From positions 1-7,106 of the forward strand of contig CAMLNT010000120.1 of the NCBI GenBank assembly GCA_946481425.1: DNA of 7,106 nucleotides, given 5' to 3'. This document shows positions 5,478 to 7,106 of this stretch, in pieces. A program made the position numbers and the translations under genes. The stretch comes from an uncultured Brevundimonas sp. GTDB lineage: Bacteria > Pseudomonadota > Alphaproteobacteria > Caulobacterales > Caulobacteraceae. The notes under the pieces were generated by a model. It was not told the origin of the DNA. It saw only the letters and a program-made list of their open reading frames with translations, and searched no databases. The stretch's first letter is position 1, and the number at the start of each line of letters is the position of its first letter.

Positions 5478-6815
5478 TCAGGCCCGCCGGGCCTCCTCGG
5501 CGTCCAGCCGGTCGATCTCGGCCAGGGACGCCCCCCTGGTCTCGCGCATGACCAGGGCCGCGATCAGGCTGACGAGGGCGGCGGCCACGATGTACCAGGC
5601 GATCGGAACCCAGCTGTTGTACTCTCTCAGCAGGAAAGCCCCGATCATCGGCGCCCAGGATCCGGCCAGGATGGCCGTCACCTGATAGCCGAGGGACACG
5701 CCCGAATAGCGCATCCGCGTTGGGAACATCTCGGTCATGATCGCCGGCTGGGCCGCGTACATCATGCCGTGTACGGCCAGGCCCAGCATGATGGCCCCCA
5801 GGATTTCAACGGTCCCGCCCGTGTCGAACATCGGAAAGGCGACAAACGGCCAGCCCACGGTCAGGGCCGCGCCCGCCAGATAGACGGGCCGGCGTCCCAC
5901 TGCGTCCGCCAGCCACCCGATCAGCGGGATCACCACCACATGCAGGACGTGGGCGAGGAACAGCAGCGCCAGGATCCGCGTGGTGTCGACCTCGCGGTGG
6001 TGCAGGTAGGTGATCGAGAAGGTGACCACCATGTAGTAGAGGATGTTCTCGCCGAACCTCAGCCCCATGGCGGTCAGCAGACCCCGGGGATTGCGGCGGA
6101 AGACCTCCTTCATCCCGTAGCCGTCATGCGCCCGCTCCTCGGCCGCCTCGCGCGCGGCCTTGAAGATCGGCGAGTCCGAGACCTGGGTGCGGATGTAGTA
6201 GCCGATGGCGATGATCACGACCGACAGCCAGAAGCCGATCCGCCAGCCCCACTCCATGAAGGCCTGATCGGACAGGGTCGCCGACAGCACGAGGATCACC
6301 ACCGTGGCCAGGAGGTTGCCCAGCGGCACCGCCGCCTGCGGGAAGCTGCCCCAGAAGGCTCTCGACCGGTTGGGGCTGTGCTCGGTCACCAGCAGGATCG
6401 CCCCGCCCCATTCGCCGCCGAGCGCGAAGCCCTGAATGAAGCGCAGCAGCACCAGCAGCGCCGGCGCCCAATAGCCGATCGTGGCGAAGCTCGGCAGGCA
6501 ACCCATCAGGAAGGTCGCAACCCCGATCAGGATCAGGCTGAACTGGAGCAGGCTCTTGCGCCCGATCCGGTCGCCGATATGCCCGAACACCACCCCGCCC
6601 AGCGGCCGCGCGATGAAGCCCACCGCATAGGTCGCGAAGGCGGCGATGACGCCGTCCAGCGGATTGCCGGTCTGGGGAAAGAACAGCTCGCCGAACACCA
6701 GGGTCGCGGCCGTCCCGTACAGGAAGAACTCGTACCACTCGACCACCGTCCCCGCCATCGAGGCCCCCACGACCTTGCGAAGATACGGCAGGTCGGCGGT
6801 CTGTTCGTGCTGCAT
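5478..6815 (-). CDS. MFS transporter, metabolite:H+ symporter (MHS) family
   Basis: An inner-membrane secondary transporter of 445 residues with twelve expected transmembrane segments, the normal length for the MHS family (relatives of ShiA, KgtP, ProP and citrate/proton symporters). Signature segments are GTVVEWYEFFLYGTAA (22-37) in helix 1, the loop 2-3 motif GHIGDRIGRKSLL (78-90), RFIQGFALGGEWGGA (125-139) in helix 4, and the repeated loop motif GWLADAVGRRP in the second half. The substrate is probably a small organic acid or zwitterion taken up with protons, but it cannot be read from the sequence. The start at ATG 6815 has GGAG 6 nt upstream. The gene runs in the same direction as the unrecognised gene ending at 6905 and is separated by 89 nt. 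It lacks the promoter motif of the copper locus and is probably unrelated to metal resistance. Confidence 0.93.
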   Translation of the reverse strand: MQHEQTADLPYLRKVVGASMAGTVVEWYEFFLYGTAATLVFGELFFPQTGNPLDGVIAAFATYAVGFIARPLGGVVFGHIGDRIGRKSLLQFSLILIGVATFLMGCLPSFATIGYWAPALLVLLRFIQGFALGGEWGGAILLVTEHSPNRSRAFWGSFPQAAVPLGNLLATVVILVLSATLSDQAFMEWGWRIGFWLSVVIIAIGYYIRTQVSDSPIFKAAREAAEERAHDGYGMKEVFRRNPRGLLTAMGLRFGENILYYMVVTFSITYLHHREVDTTRILALLFLAHVLHVVVIPLIGWLADAVGRRPVYLAGAALTVGWPFVAFPMFDTGGTVEILGAIMLGLAVHGMMYAAQPAIMTEMFPTRMRYSGVSLGYQVTAILAGSWAPMIGAFLLREYNSWVPIAWYIVAAALVSLIAALVMRETRGASLAEIDRLDAEEARRA

Positions 6816-6904
6816 GACGGGCTCCGGGGATGGAGACCCTTAGTGGATCACGCGGACAGAAGGCTCAAGGCGAGATGCTTGGTCAGGACCCAAATGGGAT
6901 CGGT

Positions 6905-7106
6905 TCAATCGGTCGCCGCCTCAGGCGTCGTGAACACCGGCCGAGGCAGCGGCGCTTCTCCTTCCACCTCGCGCGACGACAGCTCAGGTGCTCTCGCGGG
7001 CGGCCAGTGAGCGCGTCGCCACTCCACATCGGTGGTCTGAACGTAGAAGGGGTACCGGAGCTGAGAAGCCCAGGTGTCGATCCGATAGAGCTCGCGGGCG
7101 ATCGGC
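6905..7106 (-). CDS. C-terminal part of an unrecognised protein (5' part outside window)
   Basis: Reading from the right edge on the minus strand, one frame is open for 66 codons and ends in TGA at 6905-6907. It begins PIARELYRIDTWASQLRYPF and ends in a Pro/Glu-rich tail (PLPRPVFTTPEAATD). Codon third positions are strongly G/C and the aromatic-rich start reads like a folded domain, while the two other minus frames are less protein-like or stopped earlier. I do not recognise the family. It lies upstream of the transporter gene on the same strand, so the two might be co-transcribed. Confidence 0.6.
   Translation of the reverse strand, partial: PIARELYRIDTWASQLRYPFYVQTTDVEWRRAHWPPARAPELSSREVEGEAPLPRPVFTTPEAATD

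Noticed and set aside
6816..6850. TAAGGGT (minus strand) upstream of the MHS transporter resembles the -35 box of the copper-locus motif.
   Set aside because: The only CGT nearby is one base out of register, continues as CATG rather than A, and overlaps the start codon, so it cannot be a -10 element; the transporter is not placed in the regulon.
5769..7010. A 413-codon open frame on the plus strand.
   Set aside because: Antisense shadow of the MHS transporter; composition (His, Gln, Arg, Asp repeats) is typical of reverse-complement reading of a membrane protein in GC-rich DNA.

Overview
The window looks like chromosome or a genomic island from a GC-rich alphaproteobacterium. The protein style, compact gene spacing and frequent GTG/TTG starts would suit Caulobacterales (for example Brevundimonas or Caulobacter). 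That placement is an impression, not a database result. It holds a compact heavy-metal (copper) resistance locus at positions 1 to about 4990, a gene-free stretch at about 4990-5477, a transporter of the metabolite:H+ symporter family at 5478-6815, and the last 66 codons of an unrecognised gene at the right edge.

The left two thirds are best read as one regulatory and effector system. On the minus strand a three-gene regulatory operon (3071 down to 1785) encodes a small single-pass membrane protein resembling the CnrY anti-sigma factor, a membrane-anchored periplasmic sensor resembling CnrX, and an ECF sigma factor in the position of CnrH. It is followed after 52 nt by copA, a Tat-exported multicopper oxidase that lacks only its last few residues at the left edge. 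Divergent from the regulatory operon is a small secreted, His-containing protein of the SnoaL/NTF2-like (DUF4440-type) fold. It converges, with a single base between stop codons, on a copC-copD operon (periplasmic copper-binding protein plus inner-membrane copper protein).

The most interesting observation is a bipartite motif, AGGG-N16-CGTA (extended form TRAGGGR-N15-CGTAYM, with the first two bases deviating at one site). It occurs directly upstream of all four transcription units of the copper locus: copA, the cnrYXH-like operon, the NTF2-like gene and copCD. It always points into the gene and lies 20-39 nt from the start codon. It is not found upstream of the adjacent transporter gene. This is what a self-contained ECF regulon should look like, and it draws the NTF2-like protein into the copper response.

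The sensor keeps the five residues recalled as the Ni/Co ligands of Cupriavidus CnrX with identical spacing (H40, H44, E61, H117, M121), although the visible output genes are copper genes. Proposed working: metal in the periplasm is sensed by the CnrX-like protein, which relieves the CnrY-like anti-sigma; the free sigma factor then activates its own operon and the copper oxidation and transport genes.
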